Shown piece by piece: positions 17,069 to 25,722 of a DNA stretch of 46,121 bases (within the stretch, counting starts at the first letter, position 1; every line of letters starts with the position of its first letter). This stretch comes from Thermohalobaculum sp035513135 (GTDB taxonomy: Bacteria > Pseudomonadota > Alphaproteobacteria > Rhodobacterales > Rhodobacteraceae): the NCBI GenBank assembly GCA_035513135.1, contig DATKCQ010000002.1, positions 1 through 46,121 of the forward strand, read 5' to 3'. A program made the translations under genes and the position numbers. The notes beneath the pieces are model-generated. The model ran no database searches and was not told the DNA's origin. It saw nothing but the letters and a program-made list of their open reading frames with translations.

Positions 17069-18181
17069 ATGGTCGAGAGCGTGGCAAAGCAGGTGAAGTC
17101 GGACCAGGCGCCCGACGGGACCCCCGACGGGAACCCCGAAGGGACGCCGAACGGGGTTCCGAACGCGGCGCCCGACGCGCCCACCCCCGAGAAGCGCGCC
17201 GGGCTGATGGCGGCGATCCGCACCGCCATGCGCGATATCGGCGAGGATGTCGCCGGGGTCCCCCCGGCCTCGGCGCCCGATCCCGGGCTGGTCGAGATCC
17301 ACCCTGATCTGCCCAGGGTCAACCCGAGCCTGGTGTTCGGCGCCACCATGGCGCTGTGGCACCCGCCGCGGTTCACCGCGCGCGAGCTGCTCGACACGGT
17401 GAACGAGGTGCTCGAGGGCACCGGCGCGGTGGCCGGGTTCGACCCCGGGATGAAGCAGGCCGACACGCAGCCGCGCTTCAGCCTGCTGAAGCGCCGGCTC
17501 GCGGCGCCGCCGAGCGCGATTCTCCGGGTCAACGGGCTGCGCACCCTGGTCGGCGGCGGCGACAAGCCGGCCTTCGCCGGCAAGGCGCTGGAGGAGCGGG
17601 TCAACCCGGCGCTGTGGGCCGAAGGCGTGGCGCGGCTGAGCCAGAGCCGGGGCCACGTGATGATCGCCGACGCGCATCCGCCGGACCCGTCGGATCCGGA
17701 CCTGAACTACGACCGCGCCGTGGCGGTCACCGTGACCGCGGCGGCGGTGTCGCTGCTGACCGACCCCTCGGGCATCATCTGGCACCCGGCGGGCAATGCC
17801 ACGCCGCCCGACGTGATCCCGGACTTCGTGCAGTCGCTGGCCGAGGGCATCGCGCCCCTGCCGCTGTGGCTGCGCTGGCTGATGCTGCCGGCCGATCCGG
17901 GGCGCAACCCGGGCGCGGCCACGCGCGGGCTCGAGGCGCTGCTCGGCAGGGAGCTCGAGATCGTGCCCAACGATTTCGCGCTGGAGAAGACCGTCGGCGA
18001 CCTGTTCGAGATCGCCCACGCCCGGGTCCGGCTGGGCCGGGCGCCGGGCGACGGCACGCAGGTCGGCACCCGCGCGCGCACCTGGTACCACGTGGTCCAC
18101 GCGCCGCGCGGCACGGCCTCCGAGGCGCCGGTCTTCCGGCTGACGCCGATATCGGAGTATACTGGCGAGCGGCCCGTCTGA
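17069..18181 (+). CDS. DUF4261-like protein, paralogue 2
   Basis: A 370-residue protein related to both neighbours. A Pro/Asp/Gly/Thr repeat (P-D-G-T units, about residues 15-34) forms a disordered tail. The conserved domain begins LVFGATMALWHPPRFTAREL and continues with VNPALWAEGVARLSQSRGHV, NYDRAVAVTVTAAAVSLL, GIIWHPAGN, PLWLRWLMLP and AATRGLEALLGRELEIV. Function unknown. GGAG lies 8 bp before the ATG. The next paralogue starts 38 bp after the stop, so the two are probably co-transcribed from the extended -10 promoter. Confidence 0.75.
   Translation: MVESVAKQVKSDQAPDGTPDGNPEGTPNGVPNAAPDAPTPEKRAGLMAAIRTAMRDIGEDVAGVPPASAPDPGLVEIHPDLPRVNPSLVFGATMALWHPPRFTARELLDTVNEVLEGTGAVAGFDPGMKQADTQPRFSLLKRRLAAPPSAILRVNGLRTLVGGGDKPAFAGKALEERVNPALWAEGVARLSQSRGHVMIADAHPPDPSDPDLNYDRAVAVTVTAAAVSLLTDPSGIIWHPAGNATPPDVIPDFVQSLAEGIAPLPLWLRWLMLPADPGRNPGAATRGLEALLGRELEIVPNDFALEKTVGDLFEIAHARVRLGRAPGDGTQVGTRARTWYHVVHAPRGTASEAPVFRLTPISEYTGERPV
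17111..17158 (+). repeat. 12-bp in-frame repeat in paralogue 2
   Basis: About four degenerate copies of CCCGACGGGACC encode P-D-G-T, P-D-G-N, P-E-G-T and P-N-G-V. Confidence 0.9.
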
Positions 18182-18219
18182 GCGGACGGGCTGCCAGCGA
18201 CCCCCAGGGGAGAGCACGC

Positions 18220-19272
18220 ATGGTGCAATCGGCGCAGGGATCGGGCCAGCAGGCGCTGTTCGGCGCGGCGGTGCCGCTGGCGCGCGCGATCCGTCTGGAC
18301 CGCGAGCGGCTGGCCGCCGAGCTGCGCGAGGTGGTGGGGCTGGCCGGCGCGCGCGTGCGCATGCTCGAGGCGCCGGCGCCGGCGCGGCGCGGGCTGCTCG
18401 GGGCGCTGGGCAGCCAGCCCGACGAGGTGCGCTGCGAGATCGCCGGGGTCCGCCTGACCATCCAGGCGGCGCCGCGGCCGCTGGCCAAGGCCTCGGTGCT
18501 GCACGGCTTCGTCAACCCGGCCGTGTGGCGCGGCTCGCTCACCGGGCTGGCCGAGCACAGGGCGCACGTGCTGATCGCCGAGCTCGACCGCAGCGGCGTG
18601 GCCAGCCGCGACGCCATGTTCGACCGGGCGACCGCGGTGACGCTGGCGACCGCGGTGGTGGCGGACCTGGTGGGCGCCGAGGCGGTGATCTGGCTCGCCG
18701 GGCGCAACGCCGTGCCGATGAGCGTGTTCGGCGCCGAGATGGAGCGCTTCATCGACGGCCAGGCGCCCTTGCGGTTCTGGTTGCGCTGGCAGGTGCTGCC
18801 GCCCCCGGTGCAGGCGGAGCACGAGTTCGGGAAGCTCACCGGCGAGGCGCTCAACCCCGGCGTGGCCACGGTGGGCATGACGCCGTTCGTCGGCGCCGAG
18901 TTCGTGGCGCCGCCCTCGATGTGCGAGCGCGACGTCATGCTCGACCACGTGTTCGAGCTGGCGAGCGCGGTGATCGACGAGAACGCCGAGCTGAAGGACG
19001 GCGCGGTCTACGGCAAGGCCGACGACATCATGGTGCGGGTGAACTACCGCGCGTCCGGCCCCTATGGCAGCCGGCCCTACTGGGAGCTGCTGCCGCGTCC
19101 GGCCCCGGCGCAGCGGGCACGGCCGCTGTTCGACACCGGTGGCGGTGGCGCCGCCGACCAGCCCGACCAGACCGACCAGCCCGACCAGCCCGACCAGCCC
19201 GAGCAGCCCGACCAGACCGCCGACCCGCCCGGCCCCGGCGCCCGGCTGCGGCTGATCGTGCCCGGGCGCTGA
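18220..19272 (+). CDS. DUF4261-like protein, paralogue 3
   Basis: A 350-residue protein with the same domain order: ALFGAAVPLARAIRLDRERL, FVNPAVWRGSLTGLAEHRAH, FDRATAVTLATAVVADLV, AVIWLAGRN, RFWLRWQVLPP, ATVGMTPFVGAEFV. The repeat-built tail is at the C-terminus here rather than the N-terminus, made of seven D/E-Q-P/T units. A GGGGAGAG Shine-Dalgarno precedes the ATG. Function unknown. It closes the three-gene array and is followed after 121 bp by a flavin monooxygenase gene. Confidence 0.75.
   Translation: MVQSAQGSGQQALFGAAVPLARAIRLDRERLAAELREVVGLAGARVRMLEAPAPARRGLLGALGSQPDEVRCEIAGVRLTIQAAPRPLAKASVLHGFVNPAVWRGSLTGLAEHRAHVLIAELDRSGVASRDAMFDRATAVTLATAVVADLVGAEAVIWLAGRNAVPMSVFGAEMERFIDGQAPLRFWLRWQVLPPPVQAEHEFGKLTGEALNPGVATVGMTPFVGAEFVAPPSMCERDVMLDHVFELASAVIDENAELKDGAVYGKADDIMVRVNYRASGPYGSRPYWELLPRPAPAQRARPLFDTGGGGAADQPDQTDQPDQPDQPEQPDQTADPPGPGARLRLIVPGR
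19156..19218 (+). repeat. 9-bp in-frame repeat in paralogue 3
   Basis: Seven tandem copies of GACCAGCCC with one- or two-base changes encode a D-Q-P/T tail. Confidence 0.95.
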
Positions 19273-19393
19273 TCCGCGCATCCGCCGGCGGCAACCGGCC
19301 GGCACGGGCCGCGCGCCATGCCGAGCTTGCGCAGGACCGGGGCCGCGGGCATCGTGGCGTCGTGCGGCGCGGGGCATCCGAGGGAGAGCCGGA

Positions 19394-20620
19394 ATGAAGC
19401 AGGCGGTGATCGCCGGCGGTGGCATCGCCGGGACCGCGGCGGCGCTGGCGCTGGCCCGCGAGGGCTGGGCGGTGACCGTGTGCGAGGCGGCGCCCGGCTT
19501 CGCCGAGGTCGGCGCCGGGCTGCAGATGAGCCCCAACGCCGCCAAGGTGCTGCGCTGGCTGGGGGTGCTCGACGCGGTGGCGGCGCGCGCCTTCCGGCCC
19601 GAGGCGGCCGAGCTGCGCGACGGCGCCAGCGGGGCCCTGATCTATCGCGCGGCCCTGGGCGCACAGGCCGAGGCGCGCTGGGGGGCGCCCTATCTGCACG
19701 TGCACCGCGCCGACCTGCTCGAGGTGCTGGTCGACGCGGCGCAGGCTGCGGGCGCCCGGCTGCGCACCGGCGCGCGGGTCGCGTCCTATGTGCTGCGGTC
19801 CGAGGGGCCGGCGGTAAAGCTCGAGCCGGGCGCGACGCGCCGGCCGGTCGAGCCGGGCGAGACGCGTGAGACGCTTGCGGCGGACCTGGTGATCGGGGCG
19901 GACGGCCTGCACTCGGCGCTGCGCGCCCAGCTCAACGGCCCGGAGGAGCCGGTGTTCGCCGGGCAGGTGGCCTGGCGCGGCACGATTCCGGCCGGCCGGC
20001 TGCCCGCCGGGCTGGTGGCGCCGAACGCCACCGTGTGGGCCGGGCCGGGGCGCCACCTCGTCACCTACTGGCTGCGCGGCGGCGCGCTGGTCAACTTCGT
20101 CGCCGTCGAGTCGTGCCCCGAATGGACCGCCGAGGGCTGGTCGGCGCCCGGCGACCCGGAGCGCCTGCGCCGCGGCTTTGCCGGCTGGCACAGCCAGGTC
20201 ACCGGGCTTCTCGAGCATGTCGAGGAGACGTTCCTGTGGGGCCTGTTCACCCGGCCGGCCCAGGTGCGCTGGGTCGACGGGCCGGTGGTGCTGATCGGCG
20301 ACGCGGCCCACCCGATGCTGCCCTTCCTGGCGCAGGGGGCGGCGATGGCGCTCGAGGACGCGGCGGTGCTGGTGCGGGCGCTGCAGGCCGAGGCGGGGGC
20401 CGCCGAGGCGGCCGCCGCCTTCGAGGAGCGGCGCTGGCACCGCGTCACCCGGGTGCAGGAGCGCAGCATCGCCTCGGGGCGGCTCTACCACGAGGCGCCG
20501 GGCCCGGTCGGCGCGGCGCGGCGGGGGCTGGTGCGCGCGGTGTCGCGGCTGATGCCCGGCCTCGCCGCGGGGCGGCTCGACCGGCTCTACGGCTACGATG
20601 CGACGGAGGGCCTCGGGTGA
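19394..20620 (+). CDS. FAD-dependent monooxygenase (salicylate hydroxylase-like)
   Basis: A 408-residue group A flavoprotein hydroxylase. Rossmann motif GGGIAGTAAALALAREG is at residues 8-24, the DG motif VIGADGLHSALR is near 172, and the GD motif GDAAHPMLPFLAQG is near 302. These bind FAD and NAD(P)H. The family hydroxylates aromatic or related rings; the nearest named members are salicylate and 6-hydroxynicotinate hydroxylases, but substrate is not determined by sequence alone. GAGGGAGAG precedes the ATG. Its stop overlaps the GTG of the next oxidoreductase. Confidence 0.9.
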   Translation: MKQAVIAGGGIAGTAAALALAREGWAVTVCEAAPGFAEVGAGLQMSPNAAKVLRWLGVLDAVAARAFRPEAAELRDGASGALIYRAALGAQAEARWGAPYLHVHRADLLEVLVDAAQAAGARLRTGARVASYVLRSEGPAVKLEPGATRRPVEPGETRETLAADLVIGADGLHSALRAQLNGPEEPVFAGQVAWRGTIPAGRLPAGLVAPNATVWAGPGRHLVTYWLRGGALVNFVAVESCPEWTAEGWSAPGDPERLRRGFAGWHSQVTGLLEHVEETFLWGLFTRPAQVRWVDGPVVLIGDAAHPMLPFLAQGAAMALEDAAVLVRALQAEAGAAEAAAAFEERRWHRVTRVQERSIASGRLYHEAPGPVGAARRGLVRAVSRLMPGLAAGRLDRLYGYDATEGLG

Positions 20621-21939
20621 GCGTCTGGGCCGACGGCATGATTGCGGCGCCGTTCTGGCACGCGGCGGCGCCGCCCGAGCCGCCCTCGAACGCCGCCGCT
20701 CCGGAGCGGGCCGAGGTGCTGATCGTCGGCGCCGGCTATACCGGGCTCTCGGCGGCGCTGGCGCTGGCCGAGGCGGGGCGCGAGGCGGTGGTGCTCGACG
20801 CCGGGCCGCCCGGGGCGGGGGCCTCGACGCGCAACGGCGGCATGATCGGCTGGGGCCACCGCGCCAGCATCGCCTCGCTGGCCCGGCGTTACGGCGAGGC
20901 GCAGGCGGCCCGGATGCTGCGCGAGGCCCGGCTCTCGCTCGACTTCACGGTGTCGCTGATCGACCGGCTGCCGGGCGACGCCATGTACCGCCGGACCGGG
21001 CGCTTCCTCGGCGCCGGCTCGCCGCGCCACTTCGCGCGGCTGGCCCGGTGGGCCGAAACCGAGGCGCCGCGGCTCGGCATGCAGGCCCGGGTGGTGGCGC
21101 GCGCCGAGCAGGGCGCGCACATCGCCGGCGACCTCTACCATGGCGGGCTGCACTTCCCCGAGCATGGCGGGCTGCACCCGGCGCTGTTCCACCGGGCGCT
21201 GCTCGAGGCGGCGCGCCGGGCCGGGGCGCGCGTGGTCGACCACTGCAAGGTGACGGCGGTCTCGGGCGGGCCTGGCGACTGGACGGTGCGCCATGTGCGC
21301 GGCGAGACCCGGGCGGGGGCGCTGGTCTACGCCCTGAACGGCTACACCGGCGGCGGGCGCGGCCCGTTCCGCGCACTGGCCCGGCGGCTGATGCCGATCC
21401 CCTCGACCATCATCGCCACCGAGCCGCTGGGGGCGAATCGCCTGGCGAGCCTGATCCCCGGCGGCGCGATGATCGTCGAGACGCGCTCGTATCACTCGTA
21501 TTTCCGGCCCTGCCCGTGGGGCGAGCGGATCCTCTATGGCGGCCGCGCCTCGTTGGTCGAGATGGACGAGCGGGCCAGCGCCCGGCGGTTGCGCGACTAC
21601 ATGCTGAGCGTCTTTCCCGGGCTGGAGGATGTGCGGCTGACCCACTCGTGGAAGGGCTACGTCGCCTTCACCTTCGACGGGGTGCCGCATATCGGGCAGG
21701 TCGAGGGCATCTGGCACGCCTGCGGCTACAACGGCTCGGGCGTGGCCATGGCGCCCTATCTCGGCTGGCGCCTGGCGCAGCGGATCCTCGGCACCGACCT
21801 CGGCGCCACCGCCTTCGACCCGGCGCCGTTCCGCGCCCAGCCGCTCTATGGCGGCAACCCGTGGTTCCTGCGCCTGGTCGAGGCCTTCTACCGGGTGAAG
21901 GACCGCATCGAGGGCGTGCGGGCGCTGCGCCGCCACTGA
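20617..21939 (+). CDS. FAD-dependent amine/amino-acid oxidoreductase (DAO family)
   Basis: A 440-residue D-amino-acid-oxidase-fold enzyme, similar to PuuB-like gamma-glutamylputrescine oxidoreductases. The dinucleotide motif VLIVGAGYTGLSAALALAEAG is at about residues 28-48, followed by GASTRNGGMIGWGH, the flavin-contact loop. The C-terminal WKGYVAFTFDGVPHIG and CGYNGSGVAMAPYLG segments are typical. The start is GTG at 20617, overlapping the upstream TGA as GTGA with GGAGGG 7 bp before it; no better ATG exists before the Rossmann motif. Amine oxidation is inferred. Confidence 0.88.
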   Translation: MSVWADGMIAAPFWHAAAPPEPPSNAAAPERAEVLIVGAGYTGLSAALALAEAGREAVVLDAGPPGAGASTRNGGMIGWGHRASIASLARRYGEAQAARMLREARLSLDFTVSLIDRLPGDAMYRRTGRFLGAGSPRHFARLARWAETEAPRLGMQARVVARAEQGAHIAGDLYHGGLHFPEHGGLHPALFHRALLEAARRAGARVVDHCKVTAVSGGPGDWTVRHVRGETRAGALVYALNGYTGGGRGPFRALARRLMPIPSTIIATEPLGANRLASLIPGGAMIVETRSYHSYFRPCPWGERILYGGRASLVEMDERASARRLRDYMLSVFPGLEDVRLTHSWKGYVAFTFDGVPHIGQVEGIWHACGYNGSGVAMAPYLGWRLAQRILGTDLGATAFDPAPFRAQPLYGGNPWFLRLVEAFYRVKDRIEGVRALRRH

Positions 21940-22012
21940 GCCCGGCCCGTCCCGCCAGCAACCCGTCCGGCGGGCCGCTTCGGCCGTGGCGCACGACCGG
22001 CCCGGCCCGCGA

Positions 22013-23335
22013 TCAGCCGGACCAGGCCAAGCCGATGCGGCGGTTCCTGGCGCGGCCCTGCTCGCTGTCGTTGCCGGCGATGGCGCGGGTCGCGCCGTAG
22101 CCGACCGCGGTCATCGCATCGGCACGCACGCCGCGCGCGACCAGCTCGAGCAGCACGGTCATGGCGCGGCGCGCCGACAGCGCCAGGTTCTCGGCATCGT
22201 CGCCGCGGCTGTCGGTGTGCCCGCCGATCGCGAGGCCCAGGCCGCCTTGGTTCAGGCAGTGCCGCGCCAGGCCGGCGAGCCGGTCCAGCACCGGGGCGGC
22301 CTCCTCGGCCAGCGCCGCCTCGCCGGGGACGAAGCCGAGCGGCGCCTCGGCCAGGATCGCCGCGGCGCGCCGCGCACAGGCGGCGCGGCCGGGCGGGAAG
22401 TCGTGCAGCGGCAGCCAGCTTCCGCGCACCAGGCGCTGGGTCGTGCCGCTCACCGGGTCGAGCCGGGTGGCGCCCTCGGCCGCCGGCGTCCCGGTGCCGG
22501 CGAGCGAGACCTCCCAGCCCGGCACGAGCTCGGCGGCGAGCCAGCCGCCGAGCCGTTGCGCGTCGTGCCCCGGCGCCAGGCCGCCCTCGATGGCGAGCGT
22601 GCCCCGGCCGGGCACTTCCTCGGCAAGCCGGACCGCGGCGTGGCGGAAGGCGGGGAGCAGCCGCCCGAGCCGGCCGAGCGCCTGGCGCCAGGCCGCCGGG
22701 TCGCCGGTGCCCCCGCCGGTCAGGCCGGTGCCCCCGCCCGTCAGGCCGGTATCGTCCAGCCCGCCCGCGGCCGGCTCGGGCAGCAGCGCCAATGCCTGCT
22801 CGGGCGCCAGGCCGGCGGGCAGGATGCCGCTCGCCACCGCGCCGTGGCGCGACCAGGTGACGGCGAGGACAGCGGGCGGCGGCGCTTCGGCGAGGGCGAT
22901 CTCCGCCTCCCAGACGGCGCCGAGGGCGAGGCGCACGGCGGCGCGCGTCGCCTCGGCGCTGAAGCCGGGGAGCAGCGTGCCGGCCAGCCGCAGCCGGCCG
23001 CCGGCGAAGCGCGCCTCGCCCTCGGCGAGCCGGGGCAGGATGACCGTGAGGGCGTCGAGAACCCGCTCCCAGGCCTCGATCTGCGCATTCCCCTCGCCCC
23101 CGGTCTGGGCCCCGGTCTCGGCTTGGGTGGCGGCGGAGAGGTCGATACCGGGCATGCGCTCGCCCAACTCGCCCAGCGAGAAGGCGGGCGGCACCGCGCC
23201 GCTGGCGCGGATCGCGCCGTCGGCATCGACGGTGACGCTCAGGCCCGAATCGTCGCCCGTGCGCGGCACGGCGGCGAGGGGGCCGGCGGCGAGTGCCGCG
23301 AGGCAGCTCAGGATCACGATCAGGGTCGGCCGCAT
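22013..23335 (-). CDS. OmpA-C domain envelope protein
   Basis: A 440-residue exported protein. The signal peptide is about residues 1-23 (MRPTLIVILSCLAALAAGPL). The C-terminal 100 residues form an OmpA-like peptidoglycan-binding domain with GGHTDSRGDDAENLALSARRA and GYGATRAIAGND. The middle has two weak repeats and a Gly/Thr loop built by a 21-bp duplication. It probably tethers the outer envelope to peptidoglycan. The start was moved inward from an upstream open frame because GAGGAG lies 3 bp before this ATG and the signal peptide begins there. Convergent with the DAO gene, divergent from the TPR gene. Confidence 0.87.
   Translation of the reverse strand: MRPTLIVILSCLAALAAGPLAAVPRTGDDSGLSVTVDADGAIRASGAVPPAFSLGELGERMPGIDLSAATQAETGAQTGGEGNAQIEAWERVLDALTVILPRLAEGEARFAGGRLRLAGTLLPGFSAEATRAAVRLALGAVWEAEIALAEAPPPAVLAVTWSRHGAVASGILPAGLAPEQALALLPEPAAGGLDDTGLTGGGTGLTGGGTGDPAAWRQALGRLGRLLPAFRHAAVRLAEEVPGRGTLAIEGGLAPGHDAQRLGGWLAAELVPGWEVSLAGTGTPAAEGATRLDPVSGTTQRLVRGSWLPLHDFPPGRAACARRAAAILAEAPLGFVPGEAALAEEAAPVLDRLAGLARHCLNQGGLGLAIGGHTDSRGDDAENLALSARRAMTVLLELVARGVRADAMTAVGYGATRAIAGNDSEQGRARNRRIGLAWSG
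22704..22745 (-). repeat. 21-bp in-frame duplication in OmpA-C gene
   Basis: Two adjacent 21-bp copies, differing at one base, encode a T-G-L-T-G-G-G loop repeat. Confidence 0.9.
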
Positions 23336-23420
23336 CGGCTCCTCGCATCGGGCAGGACGCCTGCCTTGAACTTGGCGAGCGATGGGTGCGATCACAAGCC
23401 CGCGACGCGTCGCCCGGGCC

Positions 23421-23522
23421 GATGGGTGCAATCGGGTGCAATCGGGTGCAATCGGGTGCAATTGCCGCGCGCCGCCTTATCTTGGCAAAGGGCGCGAACG
23501 GAGGGCGCGAACGGCGGGCGCG
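23421..23522. repeat. Two tandem arrays in the OmpA-C/TPR divergent promoter
   Basis: Four copies of ATCGGGTGCA (10 bp, 23421-23460, the first with a G at position 1) are followed at 23490-23522 by 2.5 copies of a 13-bp GGGCGCGAACGGA unit. They occupy most of the 222-bp intergenic region between two divergent genes. Confidence 0.92.
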
Positions 23523-23557
23523 CCCCTGCGACGGGCCAAAAAACACGGGAGGACCGG

Positions 23558-24391
23558 ATGCGCCGATGGCTCTCAGCCGCACTGCTTGCCGCGTCGGCGG
23601 CGCTGGCGCCCGCCACGGGCGGGGCGAGCGAGGTGGAAAACCTGCTCAGGCTGTGCTCGGACCAGCAGACCCCGGCCCACGACGCGCTCAACGCCTGCCG
23701 CCGGGCGGCGCAGCATGGCCGGCTGGACGCGCGGACGCGGGCGCTGGCCTGGCTCAACGCCGGCATCGCCGCCTATGCGCTCGGCCGCCATTCGCAGGCG
23801 GTGGCGTCGCACAGCGCGGCGATCGAGGCCGATCCGGGGCTTGGCCGCGCCTTCGAGAACCGGGCACTGGCGCAGGAGAAGCTCGGCCGGGCCGAGGCGG
23901 CGCTGTCGGACTACGCGGCGGCGATCTCGCTCGACCCCAGGAACGCCGGGGCCTATCTGGGGCGCGGCAACCTGATGCTCGGCCAGGGCCGGGCCGAGCG
24001 GGCGCTGGCCGACTTCACCCGGGCGGCGGAGCTCGATCCCGCGCTGGCCGCGGCGCACTACAACCGCGGCGTGGCGCTGATGCGGCTGCGCCGGCACGCG
24101 GAGGCCGAGGCGGCGTTCGCGCGCGTCATCGGCCGGGACCCGACGGACGCCGGCGCCTGGCTCGGCCGCGGCCGGGCCCGGGCCGAGCAGGACAAGCCCG
24201 GGGCGCTCAACGACTTCGACCGCGCGGTGACGCTGCGCCCCGAATGGGCCAACGCCTGGTACGCCCGCGGGCGCTATCTCGACGCGCTGGGCCGGACCGA
24301 GGCGGCCAACACCGACCTGATGCGCGCCTACCGGCTCGGCTATTCCGACGCCTGGCTGATCGAGCGGGTCGGGCGGATATCCGGCCGGTGA
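23558..24391 (+). CDS. Secreted tetratricopeptide-repeat protein
   Basis: A 277-residue protein with a signal peptide (about residues 1-25) and at least five TPR units between residues 50 and 260, recognisable by A-x-x-N-R-G/A, A-L-x-D-Y/F and L-D-P spacing (for example AAISLDPRNAGAYLGRGN). TPRs form a superhelical protein-binding scaffold; a periplasmic assembly role is inferred. GGGAGGA lies 5 bp before the ATG. It ends 3 bp before the convergent MFS gene. Confidence 0.88.
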   Translation: MRRWLSAALLAASAALAPATGGASEVENLLRLCSDQQTPAHDALNACRRAAQHGRLDARTRALAWLNAGIAAYALGRHSQAVASHSAAIEADPGLGRAFENRALAQEKLGRAEAALSDYAAAISLDPRNAGAYLGRGNLMLGQGRAERALADFTRAAELDPALAAAHYNRGVALMRLRRHAEAEAAFARVIGRDPTDAGAWLGRGRARAEQDKPGALNDFDRAVTLRPEWANAWYARGRYLDALGRTEAANTDLMRAYRLGYSDAWLIERVGRISGR

Positions 24392-24394
24392 GCC

Positions 24395-25654
24395 TCAGGG
24401 CTGCCCGCCGTCCGCGCGGAAGGGCGAGTCCGGGTTGAGCCGGGCCGCCATCGGCGTCGAGGCCTGGCCGACGGCGACCGCGGTGCCGCGCGTCTCGGCC
24501 GGGGCGGCGCCGCGCCACAGGCGGAACAGCGCCGTGGTCACCGTGAGCGCCTGCACCGCGGCGATCAGCCAGAACAGCCCGGCCGGGCCGAGCCGCTCGA
24601 TGGCGCCGGGGCCCGCGGCGACGCCGAGCGTGATGCCGAGCCCGAGGATCAGCACCATGGCGCCGCTCGCCGCGACGATCTGGCCCGGCTCGAGGTGGTC
24701 GTTGGTGTGGGCGAGGCACACCGAGTAGCCCGGCAGCACCAGCGCGCCGAGCAGCGCCACCAGCGCATAGCGCGCCAGCGGGTCGGGCGTTCCCCCGAGC
24801 GCCGGCCCGAGCGCCGGCCACAACGCCGCGAGCGCCGCCAGCGCGGCCATGCCGACGATCACGTGGCGCCGGTCGACCCGGTCCGAGAGCCGCCCCACCG
24901 GGAACTGCGAGGCGATGCCGCCCAGCGACAGCGCCACGATGAAAAGCCCGGCCGCGGCGGGCTCGGCCCCGAGCCGGGTGGCGTAGAGCGGCAGGCCGAC
25001 ATAGAGCGCCCCCTGGCTGACGCCGTTCAGCAGCGTGCCGGTTACCCCCATGGGCGAGAGCCCGAAGAGCTCGCGCCACGAGAGATGCTCGGGCCGCTCG
25101 AAGCGCGGCGCCACCTGGCTGACCAGCAGGATCGGCACCAGCGCCAGCGAGATCAGCACCGAGACGACGACGAACAGCAGCACCGCCTGCGGGTCCGAGA
25201 AGCCCAGAAATAGCTGGCCGGCGGAATTCCCGACCGCCTGCGTGACGAAGTAGACCGAGAGCAGCGTGCCGCGGTTGCGGTTGGTGGCGTGGCCGTTCAG
25301 CCAGCTCTCGGCGACGATGAACAGCCCGGCATAGGCGAACCCGGTGACCAGGCGCATGGCGGCCCACGAGACCGGGTCATGCGTCACCAGGTGCAGCAGC
25401 GCCGCGGCCGAGGCGATCGAGGCCAGCGCGCCGAAGGTGCGCGCGTGCCCGGCCCGCTCGACCAGGCGCGGCGCGAGCAGGCAGCCGGCGATCTGCCCCG
25501 CCGGGTAGCCCGCCTGCAGGAGCCCGATCGCCCCGTCGCCGAAGCCCAGGCCCGAGGCGCGCAGCGTCAGCAGCGTCGCCAGCAGCCCCTGACCCATCAT
25601 CAGGAGCAGCATGCCGAAGAGCAGCGGCCAGGAGTTGCGTATCGTGGTCCACAT
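24395..25654 (-). CDS. MFS transporter (YcaD-like)
   Basis: A 419-residue twelve-helix transporter of the same YcaD-like group as the one at 2476-3663, though clearly diverged. GLFIVAESWLNGHATNRNRG near residue 110-130 is the helix 4 and loop motif of that group, and QFPVGRLSDRVDRRHVI is the inter-domain loop. Substrate unknown. A possible -35/-10 is not evident upstream. It lies head-to-tail with the TRAP genes, with 68 bp between. Confidence 0.88.
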   Translation of the reverse strand: MWTTIRNSWPLLFGMLLLMMGQGLLATLLTLRASGLGFGDGAIGLLQAGYPAGQIAGCLLAPRLVERAGHARTFGALASIASAAALLHLVTHDPVSWAAMRLVTGFAYAGLFIVAESWLNGHATNRNRGTLLSVYFVTQAVGNSAGQLFLGFSDPQAVLLFVVVSVLISLALVPILLVSQVAPRFERPEHLSWRELFGLSPMGVTGTLLNGVSQGALYVGLPLYATRLGAEPAAAGLFIVALSLGGIASQFPVGRLSDRVDRRHVIVGMAALAALAALWPALGPALGGTPDPLARYALVALLGALVLPGYSVCLAHTNDHLEPGQIVAASGAMVLILGLGITLGVAAGPGAIERLGPAGLFWLIAAVQALTVTTALFRLWRGAAPAETRGTAVAVGQASTPMAARLNPDSPFRADGGQP

Positions 25655-25722
25655 GCGCCGAACCGGGAGCTGGCTGTCCGGTCCCTCCTACACGCCCGGC
25701 CGGGTGCGGTCGAGGCGGCGCG

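Noticed and set aside
16821..17069. 82-codon leader frame ending in TGATG at paralogue 2
   Set aside because: Its only early start is a TTG at the predicted transcription start, and the protein is Arg/Ala/Gly repeat. Kept only as part of a finding on the leader.
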